This document shows positions 1-11,857 of a stretch of DNA of 64,000 nt, piece after piece (positions within the stretch are counted from its first letter, which is position 1; every line of letters starts with the position of its first letter). The notes beneath the pieces were generated by a model. The model was not told the origin of the DNA. It worked only from the letters and a program-made list of their open reading frames with translations, and made no database searches. Made by a program: the position numbers and the translations under genes. The stretch is from Cyathus striatus. Its lineage: Eukaryota; Basidiomycota; Agaricomycetes; Agaricales; Nidulariaceae. The DNA is taken from NCBI GenBank assembly GCA_025738555.1, contig JAOVFP010000014.1:2418001-2482000 (forward strand), given 5' to 3'.

Positions 1-167
1 TATTTATTATTATTTCTCCACTGCTTCTGGTCCATTTGTTTTGTAACTTCATATATAGTTAGCACTCATTACAATAATGAGATTGACATATTAAAGATAT
101 AATTCAGCACTTTTGTTCAATAGCTATGTATTTTTCTTTGCTACTACTATAAACTTATAATATAAAA

Positions 168-296
168 AACCCACAGGTAACCTGTAAACCTGCCAACCCA
201 TTGTAACCCATACCCATGACCAAGGGTATGGGTTTTAGCAGGTACAGGTCTGGGTAGCTGCTCAGATACCCATGGGTTACCTGTGATGTTGCCTAC
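168..296. repeat. Palindromic ACCCACAGGTAACC / GGTTACCTGTG fragment
   Basis: The stretch opens with ACCCACAGGTAACC and closes with GGTTACCTGTG, so the ends are inverted copies, and the middle holds further inverted GGGTATGGGT / ACCCATACCC words. A related block lies at 26730-26845. Such degenerate GGGTA-rich termini are common in fungal hAT elements, so a short terminal remnant or MITE is the likeliest reading. No target-site duplication could be fixed. Confidence 0.45.
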
Positions 297-537
297 TAAG
301 ATACTTGAATAACTATACTAATACAAGTAGTTTGCATGAGATGACAGCAGTGGAGGCAGTGGCAATGATGACAAGGTGCAGTGGTAGTGGGCATCAGACT
401 GTATGGGACAGCAAGTGGTAGAAGGCAAGGTAGTGGAATGGAGGTGGGAGACAATGAAGTGGTGTGGTTGTTAGACCCTAACTTATTCCATATCTGGAGA
501 AAACTAAGCTTCTCAGAACACAACTCCATCTCCAAAG

Positions 538-655
538 ACTGTGAGGAATATGTGTGGATCTGTATGGAATCTGTACAGACCTATAAATTCTGTACAGATT
601 CCATACAGATTCTGCATGGAATTTAAAGGTTTGTACAAATTCTATGTAGACTTTG
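538..655. repeat. Decayed copy of the CTGTACGGAATCCG subterminal motif array
   Basis: Several copies of ctgtatggaatctgtacag and its inverse occur here. They match the subterminal arrays of the three satellite-carrying elements at 12.5, 23.0 and 31.0 kb, but every CpG of the motif has become TpG or CpA. It looks like an old solo fragment of that family. The rest of positions 1-870 is AT-rich and shows no gene. Confidence 0.5.
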
Positions 656-869
656 TAATTTATTACCTCCCTATGATATCTTCCAATGCCTCTTGGTCTG
701 ATAGCAGCAGCATTCACTTACAATATCACAAACTAAGCTTATGATAAATAATTATGATATTACACTACTTACTAACATTACAATTTAACTATACTAAAAT
801 AATTATAATAAACTACATGTACTAATATAACTAGAACAAATGGCTACCAGTTGCAGACAAAAGGGAGGG

Positions 870-2480
870 AGGCGAGGAGAAGGGAGATGGGGTAGGAGTG
901 AGTGGGCAATGGCTGCATTGGCATTGTTCATGCTGTCGGTGTCCTAGTCCTCAAGATGCAGGGAGAAGGGATTGGAGGGGGCTGGGTGATGTGGTGCCAT
1001 TGTCATTGTGAAGCAGGGGGTGAGGAGGGAGGAAGGGGAGCATTGTCACCATGAAGCAAACAGGTGGAGGGAGGTGGGTGATGTGATGCCAGGGGGATGA
1101 GAGATGAGGGGAGAGTTGAGTGACACCACATCATCATGGTCACAAGTCCAGGGGGATGAGGAGAGGGGCACTGAGTGACATGGTATTGCCATAGTTGTAG
1201 CAAAGCAGGGGGGAGAAAGTAGGAGGAGGCTTGGTAATGTGGTACCAGTAACTCTTGCATGGTGTTATCATCATTGTGGGTTCAGAGGAAAGAGGGATTG
1301 AGGGGGTGCTGGGTGATGTGGCTTCAATGTCACTGTCATGATGCAAAGGGGGAGGGGCTGAGGAGGGGGGGGGCTGAGTTATGTGGTGTTGATGTCTTCA
1401 GCAATGCAGAGGGGAAGAGAGGAGGGGATGTTGAGTGACATGCTGTTGACACTGCTCTCGTCATTGTGTATGGGAGGGGTGGTGGTGGGAGAGGTTGAGG
1501 CTGTGAGGTATGACTATAATGGAAGCTGGCAGGATTGTTGATGATGATGAGCAAAGGCTAGGGTGAGGAGGGGCTGGAGGCTGGGGCCATTGTGAAAGGT
1601 AGCTGTATGGTGATGTCAGGTAGTTTGGCAACTAGAACATTGGTAGGGGTGTTGGATGCAATCCCCACCACCACCACCACCCTCCTGCCATGCATCACCC
1701 TTGACACCCCTTCTGTCTTCCTTCTCCTCATTGTTCTCCTTGCTCCCCTTGCTATGTGCCTGCCACTGCCATTCCTGCCATGTCCACCCTGGTTGTCCCC
1801 ACTGTCTGCCACTTTGTTGTGGCCATTGGGTGGTCTTTGTCCTCGATGTGGGCATGGATGGGGGAGTGGAGGTAGGAGTGATGGTGGATGTGGATGTGGG
1901 AGTGGATGTGGATGTTGGGGGCAGTCAGAATTGAGAGGGGGAGATGTTGAGGGGTGTTGAGCGATGTAGGTGATGGTAGTGTTGATGCTGTTTTTGCCAG
2001 CAGTTTCATCATGGTGTAATGGGCATCATTGAGATGCAGGGAGGAAGGTGGGGGAAGGGTAGTGGAGGGGGGAGCTGGATGACATGGCTTCAACACTGTT
2101 CTTGCCAGCAGCATCATCGTCTTCATAGCACAGGGAGGAGAGGGCTGCCAGGCTAGGGACAGTCATTGAGAGGGCTGGGGCATCTATGAATGTAAATGAC
2201 GCTGTGGGAGCATGAGATAGCAGGGGGTAGCAAGGTGAGTGGAAGGAGGGGGCATACCTGGTGGCCAGCTACATGACATTGGTCTTGAGGGGGGCAACAT
2301 TGAGGTGGGAGGACAGGTTGAGATTGGACAAGGCATTGCCATTGCTGTGTCAGTGTGGCAGGAGAAGGTGGGAGTGGGTGGAGTATGAGACATGTTGAGG
2401 TGGGAAGAGCAAAGAGGAGGGGGAGTGTTGACAGTGGGAATGAAGAGTGATAACAGTGGCAATGTGTCACTGGTTATCAG
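870..2480. repeat. Degenerate G-rich tandem repeat block
   Basis: A strongly purine-rich + strand with recurring words such as GAGTGACATGGT, CATTGTCATTGTGAAGCAGGGGG and GAGGAGGGAGG at roughly 60-100 base spacing. Open frames on both strands are long only because the repeat lacks stops; their translations are Ser/Pro/His-rich and differ from frame to frame. I see no gene. Related blocks lie at 6300-7940 and 8100-9060. Confidence 0.6.
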
Positions 2481-2552
2481 TTAACAATGGCTGATGACAG
2501 TGGCAATGTGTCACTGGTTATCAGTTACTGATGGCCAGTGACAGAGAAGACA
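2478..2552. repeat. TCACTGGTTATCAGTTACTG repeat, inverted copy near 8.2 kb
   Basis: Two direct copies of a ~50-base unit (cagtggcaatgtgtcactgg followed by ttatcagtta) end in GGCCAGTGACAGAGAAG. The reverse complement recurs, diverged, at 8165-8222. Similarity continues outward on both sides (2160-2400 against 8225-8460), so a ~400-bp sequence is present in inverted orientation 5.7 kb apart. It may be the arms of an old element enclosing 2.5-8.2 kb or simply two copies of a dispersed repeat. Confidence 0.45.
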
Positions 2553-2574
2553 GTTTGTTTTATTATTACAATAA

Positions 2575-2770
2575 ATGTATGTATTGATAAAAGTCTGCAT
2601 GGATTCTGAGGAAGTCTTTGTTATGGAATTCTGCATAATCCACACAGAATTTTCCATTCTGTATAAATCTGTGCAGAATCTGTAAGAATTAATGTATGTA
2701 CAGATAAAAGTCAGCATGGATTCTGAGAAACTCTTTGTTATGGAATTCCACATAGCTAGCATGGGAATGA
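2575..2770. repeat. Direct repeat of ~65 bp units
   Basis: A unit starting GATAAAAGTCTGCATGGATTC and ending TTTGTTATGGAATTC occurs twice (about 2586-2632 and 2702-2745). It is separated by sequence rich in the decayed CTGTACGGAATCCG motif. The following stretch, 2780-3430, holds nothing I recognise. Confidence 0.4.
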
Positions 2771-3431
2771 TTCGCACTAACAAGAGATATAACTAGTCTA
2801 AGTAGGAAAGTGTCTAAGAATAGAAAAACCAAAAAGCCTGTGTTAAATCCAAGATTAAGGAACATGCATCAAACATGCATCAAAGTGTTCGCTAAGCACT
2901 CATTCCACCTTGGGTGTTGGTGTGATATCTCAAAAGGCTACAAAGTCAACTGGAAGTGTCAACACCTCACTGCTACTTGGATTGTGTTGAGTTAAGTGTT
3001 CAAGTTTCTATTGATTCAATAATACTCTATTCTAATATTGGTGTAGTACCTTCTATTAGTCCAGGTGGATGCTCATCATGTGTCCTTGAGTTATCTCCTC
3101 CACAATGTATCTATGCATTAATAGAACCACATTTCTAAAAACACTTCCTCCTGATAATCACATATTACTATTATATGATGTGTGATGTGGATGCAACTCA
3201 CCTTTTAACAGCTCTTTTGCTCAAATCCAAATCAGCTTTTCACTTGCTAGTAGTAGGCTGCTGAGAAGTAGCAGCTGCACAAGTAGACATTTTAGCTTGA
3301 GCACAGGTGGTGATAGGTTTGGTGGTAGTGGTAACTATAGTCTTAGTAGAAGACCGAGTAGATTTGTTAGCAATAATGGCAGCAGAATGTGTCATGCGAA
3401 GAGTAGCTGTGGTATGAACAATTAGTGAAGG

Positions 3432-5669
3432 CTACAACTTGAGCAGACAATATAAGTTCTCACTGGCCATTTCATTCATGACTTTATATGCTGTTTTCTT
3501 CGAAATCTCCTTGTCCTTCTCACCTTTATCCTTCTCACCCTTGTTCTTCTCACCCTTGTCCTTCTCACCCTTGTCTTTATCACCCTTGTCCTTCTGGCTC
3601 TTGTCCTTCTCACCCTTGTCCTTCTTGCTCTTGTCCTTCTCACCTTTGTCCTTCTTGCCCTTGTCCTTCTTGCCTTTTTCTTCCATGTTCTTCCTGTTCT
3701 TGTTGTTTTTCTTTTCACCTTCCTTCTTGTCACCTCTCCTCCCCTTGTCTTTCTCTTTCTCTCTCAATTAACTAATCTTGTTTTAGAAGAAAATAAAATA
3801 ACAAAACAGTTTGAAAATCATACCTGATAGTCAGCTATATACATAGCACATGAATGTCCATTCTTTCCTCAGAGTATTGTACCACTCAAATCTTTTTGCA
3901 TTGTAAACCCAGCCATGAATGATACATCCTGAGGATCATTGTGTACCAGAGCTATGTAAGAGACACCAGTGAACTGAGTAGAACCAATGCCATTAAGTAT
4001 TCCAGATAATCTGGAAATGAATGATGCATTCCTCCAGGAAAGATATAGTTCAGGCCAAATTGCTTTAACTATAGTTATAAGATGGAGTGATGTTTCTGAA
4101 AGATGTATAAGTTTATATTAAATCAGAATTAAAATATAAATACCCATTTCGGCAAGTCTCATCTTCTCATCTAAACTTTTTACCCATTTATATACAAACT
4201 GTCCAACAAGCCCATTACTACAATCCACACATGGTCCTGATAAGCCAGTAAGCTTTCCCATGGAGGCTGGTATCCCTGGACTAGTAGATGATTTTCTAAT
4301 CATACTTGTTCTATTAATAGGATTGTGTCCAGCTGATGACTTGCAAATATTATTGATGTGGGATTGAAGTAATTTTTGAATTTTCTCATCATAATCTTGA
4401 TAAAAATTGTATGCAGTTACAGAAACCTATTTAATGTATGAAGAAATATATTAAATCAAATCATGTAAGTATGAAATCATAAAGACTTACTATACAACCA
4501 GGATGAATATCTTCCACTTGTTTAGGATGGCAAGTATGGGTAGAAACCATATTTGAGAGAAGCTTGCTCCCTGCCATATACTCACTGGCCATGGCCAGAT
4601 CTACGACAATATGAATTTGTGATCTTTATTATTGGTTGGCTCAATAACATTTTCTACATCCTTTCCAGAGCCAAATTCAAGGATATATTCACTATCAGGA
4701 TCAATATCCTCCTTCTTGCTTTCTGACAGATAGTTCTCTATACAATAGTCATTAATAACACTTACCATTCAATACATATTTTCCTTGTACATTTTCACTA
4801 TCAAAACATTTATTGATAACATGGACATGTATATTGTGAATACATGTCAGCACCTGCCTTCTAATGGTATCAGAGTACTCTCTAATATGTATGATAGCTT
4901 CACCATCTACATTGGGAAAGCAGTTCTGCATAAGAGATCTCTTTCTGATAATATAGTTGAATGTTTAATAAATCTCTGACATCTAGATGTAATAAAGATT
5001 CAGATATCAATTTAACAATAAAATAAAATGAACTATACAGCTTCCATTTCTGCATCAATATTGCTCCCCTTCATATTTTTATCCTGAAGATAATGAGTAT
5101 GATTATCATGTTAGAAGATAAAGTTACTCACATTCTTGAATGTAAGTTCATAAGGAAAGAATGCCAGTTTGACTATACTTAGATAGAATTCCTCCATATT
5201 GCAACAACTCAAAAGCAAGTAAGTGCTGCAGCTATCTGTGCACTCTTCATTTAGATAAAATAGAGCCACAACTGCTAATAGCATTGGGTGATGGTCTTCC
5301 TTTGCCAGATTGAATAGACTCTTGTGTGTTTTGGTAGAGAAATCTTCTGATTCACTGGAGGAAAATATTCAGAATTATACATAGAACAATAGAAAATATT
5401 TACATCAAGTTATATAAATTTGATTTGATAAATTTATCAACATCCTTCCTTGTCTCTCCAATAAACTCTCTCTTGCTTCCACTATGTGTTTTCTTCAGAA
5501 TGTTATAGAACAAATCATTCATGAGTACATTGATTCTGGCAGTAATAGGCTCAGAAGGAATCTCAGGAACAGACAAGGTGGCAGGCATAGCTTTTGATAA
5601 AGGTAAGTGCAATAGATGTGATGTGTTTTGATGAAAGCTGGGAGTGCTATTTATTCTTTCCCTCTTCAT
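3432..5669 (-). pseudogene. Hypothetical multi-exon gene remnant with Lys/Asp/Gly repeat
   Basis: Reading leftwards from an ATG at 5669, an 89-residue frame is followed by shorter frames with no premature stops for 20-60 residues each, separated by AT-rich GT-AG-like gaps. Examples are 4118-4400 and about 3840-4090. At the 3' end (3500-3690) a 15-base unit encodes a K-D-K-G-E type repeat, which makes a highly charged, probably disordered tail. I recognise no domain. In-frame stops between the blocks mean it is either a spliced gene with several introns or a decayed copy. It is flanked by repeats on both sides, so a transposon-carried gene is possible. Confidence 0.35.
3500..3690. repeat. 15-bp minisatellite (CACCCTTGTCCTTCT)
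   Basis: About a dozen near-identical 15-base units, reading CTCACCCTTGTCCTT on the + strand. All six frames stay open, which produces several overlapping artefact frames. On the minus strand it encodes the charged repeat described for the enclosing remnant. Confidence 0.75.
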
Positions 5670-5699
5670 TCAAATTTCAATCAACTACTTTAGGAAGAA

Positions 5700-6290
5700 T
5701 TTCTACTTTAGGAACAATCAAGGTTAGGGTTTAAACTCAGACTATTCAATATTTTATAAATAGCAAATCAGGGGTACAAAGAAATTGTATCACAACAAAG
5801 ACCAATATTCAAAAATGGATATAAAAGAAGTTCATAATAGGAACCAAAATTTCTATCAAGAAAAGGCCAAAATAAATGGTTACTATCCACCAGAACATGA
5901 AATATGACCAATGCTTTCATCTCCATTCTAGAAGGCATTCCAACATCTGGAACTATGAGCAGGCAAGGACACACAGGTGCTGTTCCCTGAAACATGGTAA
6001 CCAAATGAAGAGTGGAACTTCTGAAAGTACAAGAAGTGAATGGTGTGAAAAAGAAGGTGGGAACAAAGGGGATAACAGGAAATAAAATAAGCAAAAGAAT
6101 GAAAATTCAAAATCTGATGCAAAAGGTGTGAAAAAGAAGGAAGAACAAAGGGACATCCATGTTTTCATAAGACAGGACAGGGAGAGAGAGAGCCAAAACA
6201 ATGGGTACTTGACAAGTATAACAAGTCAGGCGAGCCACCCATCAGACCATCACACGTCATTCAGTGAACTTCCTATGCCAAATACAGCTA
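5700..6290. other. No gene recognised
   Basis: Mixed AT-rich sequence with a small direct repeat (GGTGTGAAAAAGAAGG near 6045 and 6126). Short open frames overlap on both strands without shared features. Nothing supports a gene. Confidence 0.4.
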
Positions 6291-6299
6291 GTATCTAAC

Positions 6300-7140
6300 A
6301 ATCTAATGAAGCACTCTTCAAACCACCATGACAACAAAGATGATACATGAGGGGGATGGCTTGAAGATGGTGCTGTACCAATATCAACAAGAGAGTGGGG
6401 GAAGGAGTGGAGAGGGAGAAGGCAGATAGGAGGGGGATGGCTTGAAGATGGTGTTGTACCAACATCAACAAGAGAGTGGGGGAAGGAATGGAGAGGGAGA
6501 AGGCTTTGTGCCAACAACAAGAGGAGAGGAGTGGCATGAAGATGGTGTTGTACCAACTTTGATGAGAGATCAAGGGAAAAAGTGGAGAGGGAGACATTGT
6601 GCCAATGACAAGAGGAGGGGGATGGCATGGAGAAGGCTTCGTACCAACATAGACAAGAGAGTGGGGAAAGAAGTGGAGAGGGAGATGGTATTGTGCCAAT
6701 GACAGGAGGAGAGGGATGGCATGAAGACAGCTTCATACCAATGTTGACAAGAGAGCAAGGGAAGGGGTGAAGGCACACCATGCTAATGTCGACAAGAGAG
6801 TGGGGGAATAGCTTGAAGACAGTGTTGTGCTTGTTGTGCCAACAATGAGAGAGGAGGGACATGGCATTGTACCAAAGATGACGAGAGAGTGAGGGAAGGC
6901 ATGGAGAGGGAGGGGGCATTGTGCCAATGACAAAAGAGGGGGATGGCATGAACAAGACATTATACCAAAGAAGATGAGAGAGCAAGGGAAGGCGTGGAGA
7001 GGAATGGGGCATTGTGCCAACAATGAAAGAGGAGGAAATGGCATGAACAATGTGTTGTATCAAAACGACGAGAGAGTGAGGGATGTTCTTGCCAGCTGTG
7101 TCACCTTCTTTGTGAAGCAGGGGAGAAGGAGGGGGGCTGT
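6300..7140. repeat. Tandem repeat of ~80-105 bp units
   Basis: The unit contains GATGGCATGAAGA, GTACCAACAT.GACAAGAGAG and GGGAAGG.GTGGAGAGGGAG. Two adjacent units at 6352-6510 are almost identical, and later units are more diverged. The repeat leaves long open frames on both strands (one of 296 residues on the minus strand), but their sequence is only the repeat read through. I do not call a gene. Confidence 0.7.
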
Positions 7141-7940
7141 ATGACATTGCATCAAGCCATTCTAGCCAGCAGCAGCCGTCCTCATGAAGCAGGGAAGAGG
7201 GGGGGATGATGTGGCATCATTATCATGATGCAGGGGGGAAGAAAGGAGGGGGGGAGCACAAGTGGTGGTGTGGTGATAAGACTAAGGGGGGCACACAACA
7301 ACAACTATGAGGGGGTAGAGCTTCATTGTCATACCCCCCTCTCATCTTTGTGCCCCTCCTCATTGTCTAGCATCCCCATGTTGTCCCTCTTTGTCATGGT
7401 GTCCCCCCTGGTCATCAACATGATGTAGCCTGATGGCAGTGTCTACCTTCTCATAGATGAGGCTGTAGAAACATGAGATAGACAGGTGGTGAGGTAAGTG
7501 GAGAGGGGGCATACCTGACGATAAGTGATGTCACATTGATATTGCTGTGAATCTTGAGGAGGGGGATGAGACATTAAATCATCATTGTCATCATAGTGTA
7601 GGGAGGGGGGAGGGAGGTGGGGCTGGATGATGTGACATCATAGCCTTTGTAAAGCAGGGAGGAGTCAGGAGAGATCTTGAAGTTGTGGTGGTAGTGGACC
7701 GTGGTGCTAGGTGATGTGACTTTGATATTGCTCTTGCTAGCAGCATTGTCGTTGTCATCATCTCTGGGCTGGGTGATGTGGTATTGATGCCATTGCTGCA
7801 GGAGAAAGGAGGGGAAGGAGGGGAAGGAGGGATGAGGAAGTTGGAACATCTCTCTGTCCACATTTCTGAGTGGCACATGACATAGGCAGCCAGATAAACT
7901 GCATGCCAGTAAAGCAGACTACAGTCACTGAAAACTGTAA
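7140..7940. repeat. G-rich repeat block, second copy of the 2.1-kb sequence
   Basis: Positions 7430-7560 (gatgaggctgtagaaacatgagatag and following) match 2185-2300 in the same orientation. The block also carries the ATGTGG.ATCATTGTCATCAT.G.AGG word family of 0.9-2.4 kb. No gene is visible. Confidence 0.5.
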
Positions 7941-7943
7941 GGT

Positions 7944-8036
7944 CTAATGGTGCAGCTGGTTTATCGAACAATTTGTTATATTACCAATCTTTATATAATA
8001 GGTTGAAAGTTCGAACCTTGCTGGTAACATTTTATT
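7944..8036 (+). other. tRNA-like sequence (tRNA pseudogene or SINE head)
   Basis: ATGGTGCAGCTGGTTTATC resembles a tRNA 5' end plus D-arm (box A), and GTTCGAACC about 55 bases downstream resembles box B. The acceptor arms (GGTCTAA and CTGGTAA) do not pair. The sequence between the boxes is AT-rich and too long for a plain anticodon arm, so an intron or decay must be assumed. An AT-rich tail follows. This is more likely a tRNA-derived SINE head or a pseudogene than a working tRNA. Confidence 0.35.
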
Positions 8037-8099
8037 TTTATGCTATAGGAAGGTCTGAAAGTGAGTGAAACAAAACAAAATGACTATTGTATCTCATAT

Positions 8100-9060
8100 G
8101 TTTTGAACCTCAGCTGACCCATTGGCACCATAACATAGCCACCAGTGACATGACATATGCTCATCTTCTTCTCTGTCACCAGCCATCAGTAACCGATAAC
8201 TGGTGATATGTTACCATTGTGCTTCTTACCGTTGAGCACTTCACACCCTCCATCATTACTCCATTGTACTCCCACCTACCTCCCACCTTCTCCCACCACA
8301 CCGACACAGTGTTGGCAATGCCTCATTCTACATGTCCCCCACCTCAAAACTGATGCCATGCTGCTGGTCAATGGGTAAGTGCCCTTCCTCTACTCACTTC
8401 ATTGTCCCCAACTATTGGATCTTCTCACAGCTTCATCTATGGCCTTGTAGAAGCCCCTTCACTTGCTCGAAGACCATCCCCACCACCACTCATGCCACCC
8501 CCCTCCATTCTTCCCTGCATCACAACAATGACACTGCTGACAAGAATATCATGCATCATGACAAAGCACCCCTACCTCCTCCTCTGTGTCATGGTGGCAG
8601 TTATGCCATGTCCTCCAGACCCCTCCAGCCCCTTCTCCCTGCTCCATAGGGATGGCAGTGCCATGGCAAGGATGGTGTCAAAACCCATCATCGCCCACAT
8701 CACTCAACCTCCCTTCCTCTCTCCTCTCTCTCTCTCCTCCCCCTCCACCTGTCTCCCTCTCTTTTGTTCACAATGGGAGCCATTCACCAACCAATGGCAC
8801 TGCAGCAGCCCAACAAGACAACAGCACCTCATCTACCCCCTTCAATCCCCCTCCTCCTTGCATCATGAAGATGATGATGCCTCTGGTATGAATGGTGCTG
8901 GCACCACATCATCCAGCCCCCCTCCCTCCTCCCTTCCCGTGCCACACCAGCCTGTGATGAAGCATGCCAATGCATTATCTCCACCCTCGCCTCCACCCTT
9001 CCCTCCTTGCTCCTCTTTCCACAAGCCCAGGCCACCACACTATGTATAGGCACATCATCA
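8100..9060. repeat. C/T-rich repeat block, inverted relative to 0.9-2.5 kb
   Basis: The + strand is pyrimidine-rich with recurring ATCATGAAGATGATGATGCC, CACCATCATC and CTCCCTCC words. Its left part is the reverse complement of the 2.1-2.5 kb block. Long overlapping frames (up to 215 residues) are low-complexity Pro/Ser/His and disagree between frames. No gene is called. Confidence 0.55.
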
Positions 9061-9179
9061 ATGCACACCTATGCATGTGTGTTGATGCATAAGTGTTAAC
9101 AAACTATTTTCTGGCTATATGATCATGTGTTCTTATAAGCATGGAGTTTTATGATCACCTCTAAATAATATAGTGTTCT

Positions 9180-10460
9180 ATACTATTAGTGATTGTAATA
9201 GTGATCATAAATGATCATTTAGGGATATAGGTGGCATATTGGGGTGAATACTAGTACTGATGGGTTTCTATGGACTATTACTTGTTCTAATGGATTTGTA
9301 AATTGTCATAAGTGATTATTAGGTGGTGCAGGTGGCATAATGGGATATTAGTGGTACTAATAGATTTGTAAGTGATCATAAGTGATCATTAGGTAATCTA
9401 GGTGGTGTAATGGGTTATTAGTGATACTAATAGATTTGTAAGTAATCATAAGTGATCATTAGGTGATCTAGGTAGTGTAATGGGTTAATACTAATACTAA
9501 TAGATTCATAAGTGATCATATGTGATCATTAGGTAATCTAGGTGGTGTAATGGATTATTAGTGGTACTAATGGATTCATAAGTGATCATAAGTGATCATA
9601 TATATCACATGCATTGTGTATGTCACAGATGTCACGTTTGTTATGGATGTCACACGCGTCACAGATATCACATATATCGCATTTGTCACACTTTTACAGA
9701 TGTCACATTTGTTATGGATGTCACATGTGTCACACTTTCACAGATGTCACAAATATCACACCTTCGCATACGTCATACTTTCACATATGTCACGCATTCA
9801 CACATGTCACGCATTCACACATGTCACGCATTCACACATGTCACACTTTCATATATGTCACACTTTCGCATATGTCACGCATTCACAAATGTCACACTTT
9901 CACATATGTCATGCATTCACATGTGTCACACTTTCATATATGTATATTGACACATAAGGGGTATATGACATGTGATGGGTATGATGGTTGTAATAGATAT
10001 GGTGTGATATATGTGACTATATGACAGGAGTGTCATACAAAGCAAATATGACAAGTGTAACAAGTGTATTATATGTGACATATGGGAAAGTGTGACATAT
10101 GAGAAAGTGTGTGATATATGCGAATGTGTGACACCTGTGAAATCTGTGAAAGTGTAACATTTGTGAAAGTGTGATATTTGTGAAAGCATGACATTTGTGA
10201 AAGCATAACATTTGTGAAAGTGTGACATTTGTGAAAGCGTGACATATGCGAAAGTGTGACATTTGTAAATGCGTGACATATGCGACAGTGTGACACGTGT
10301 GATGTATGCGAAAGTGTGACATATGCGTGACATCTGTGACATACACAATGCATGTGACATATATGATCACTTATGATTACTTATGAATCCATTAGTACCA
10401 CTAATAATCTATTACACCATCTAGATTACCTAATGATCACATATGATCACTTACATATCC
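9180..10460. repeat. Large imperfect palindrome with TGTCACACTTTCACATA satellite
   Basis: The left arm 9552-9640 (including cacatgcattgtgtatgtcac) is mirrored by the right arm 10328-10412 (gtgacatacacaatgcatgtg). The flanking ATTAGTGGTACTAATGGATT and TAATCTAGGTGGTGTAATGG words are mirrored outside it. Between the arms lie ~10-17 base units of tgtcac.ctttcacatatg on the left and their complement on the right, with the centre near 9990. The far left also has four or five direct copies of a ~65-70 base unit. This is a foldback or satellite structure inserted in the C/T-rich repeat; there is no gene. Confidence 0.75.
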
Positions 10461-10479
10461 ATATGCCTATGTGTGTGCA

Positions 10480-10969
10480 TCAACATGGCATCTACGCCCA
10501 TTACACCTTCACCTTGCCTCTGCTTCCCCTCCCAATCCTCCCTCCATAGGTGTATAGGCTCATCATCAACATGGCATCCACACCCTTTGCACCCTCCCTC
10601 ACCTCTACTTCCCTTCCCACTCCTCCCTCCATAGGGGCATAGGCCTGTCATTGATATAGCATCCATGCCCTTTGCACCCTTGCCTCCACCCCTCCCTCGC
10701 TCATCCTTCTGCAAGCCCAGGTCATCTCCCTATGCATAGGCTCGTTGTTGACATATGTCGACATGGCATCCCTGCCTGTTACAGCCTCACCTCACCTCTG
10801 CCTCCCCCACTCCTCCCTCCATAGGCACATAGGCCCATTGTCAAGGTATGTATATGTGCATGTGTCAATGTGGCATCTGCACCCCTTTTACCCTCACCTC
10901 TACCCCTCCCTTGCTCTTCCTTCCACAAGCCCAGGCTACCCCCTATGCATAGGTGCATTGTCAATGTAC
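10480..10969. repeat. C/T-rich tandem repeat, CCTATGCATAGG unit
   Basis: Units of about 90-120 bases share ATAGGC.CATTGTCAACATGGCATC and TGC.CCCTCCC. The array is interrupted by the solo LTR and continues at 11862-11940, where cacccatatgcatgcattgacatggcatcc resumes the same unit. No gene. Confidence 0.6.
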
Positions 10970-11857
10970 TGTAGGGAACCCTGCCGGCCTATGTACAAAA
11001 CTACCTAATATACATAGTCCGCTGGTCCCTGTACTTACCTTAACCAATTAAAACATACCTTACCCACTGTACCCTGATCTCGGCACACTATCAATATTCC
11101 ACACCTCAATTATTCCGAAGATCATTACAAAATTCTGATGAAGTCTGCATCATTACTAATCGATCAAGTATTATTCAGCAAGCGCCAAAGTTAACGCGCT
11201 GAGTAGTATCCTAAAACTGACGTGTCAAAGTAAACACCGTACCGAAAGGCACGTGACTTAGCACTGACCAATCAAAACACACGGCAAAGCGCTCGCATCA
11301 ATATTACTTTATCTGATGCCGCCGCGCACCCTTTATACATATTCCTTTCCTCTTTTCTTTAATCCCCTACCTTTATCTTTATTCCTTTACTACAAATCAT
11401 TCTTACTTACTGTATTATTAATCATGGTACATATTTCTACCTAGGTAGTTCCAAAAAGTATATAAACCCCTCTCATGTAGCTACATCCCTCAGTCAATTC
11501 CAGTTTGATTCACACTCAGCACTTATCTGTTATTCACACTAAGCTTCTAGCTGTAGAAACTTAGTGCACTTCTGTTCTCATCTGCTTAATACTCAGTACT
11601 GCCCAGTTTTATTATTAGTTAAAGCTCTTGCACAGGCAAGAACTTTAGCTAACCTCGCATTTTCTACCCCAAACACTCCAAACACCTTCACTATTCTTCT
11701 AAAATTCCAATACAAGTCTTAATAATTCTATAAGACTTGTACTCTACCTCAGCACCTCACAAGAAACTTGACAACTCATTTAGAGCACCAGTGACAGACG
11801 GACGCTGTCACTCTCAGTACTTAACTGTACAACCTTCAGACAAGTCTACACCTTACA
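10970..11857. mobile_element. Solo LTR of an LTR retrotransposon, 888 bp
   Basis: The insert begins TGTAGGGAACC and ends ACACCTTACA, so it has the TG...CA ends with a short imperfect inverted terminal repeat (TGTAGG and TGTAAGG). It is flanked by GTAC on both sides (10966-10969 and 11858-11861), fitting a 4-5 base target duplication. TATA-like sequences lie at about 11334 and 11458 (AAAGTATATAAACCCC), fitting an LTR promoter. There is no internal domain, primer site or second LTR, so it is a recombined solo LTR. It retains many CpGs, unlike its surroundings, and is therefore comparatively young. Confidence 0.8.

Noticed and set aside
6257..7147. A 296-residue minus-strand open frame
   Set aside because: It is a read-through of an ~80-105 bp tandem repeat; other frames over the same repeat are equally open and the translation is low-complexity Ser/Pro/His/Leu.
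8332..9049. Overlapping 100-215 residue plus-strand frames
   Set aside because: Pyrimidine-rich repeat without stops in several frames at once; no domain and no agreement with the inverted copy at 2.1-2.5 kb.
9582..10370. Three overlapping frames on each strand with Cys/His-rich repeats
   Set aside because: They arise from the TGTCACACTTTCACATA satellite in all frames; the apparent Cys/His pattern is not a zinc finger.
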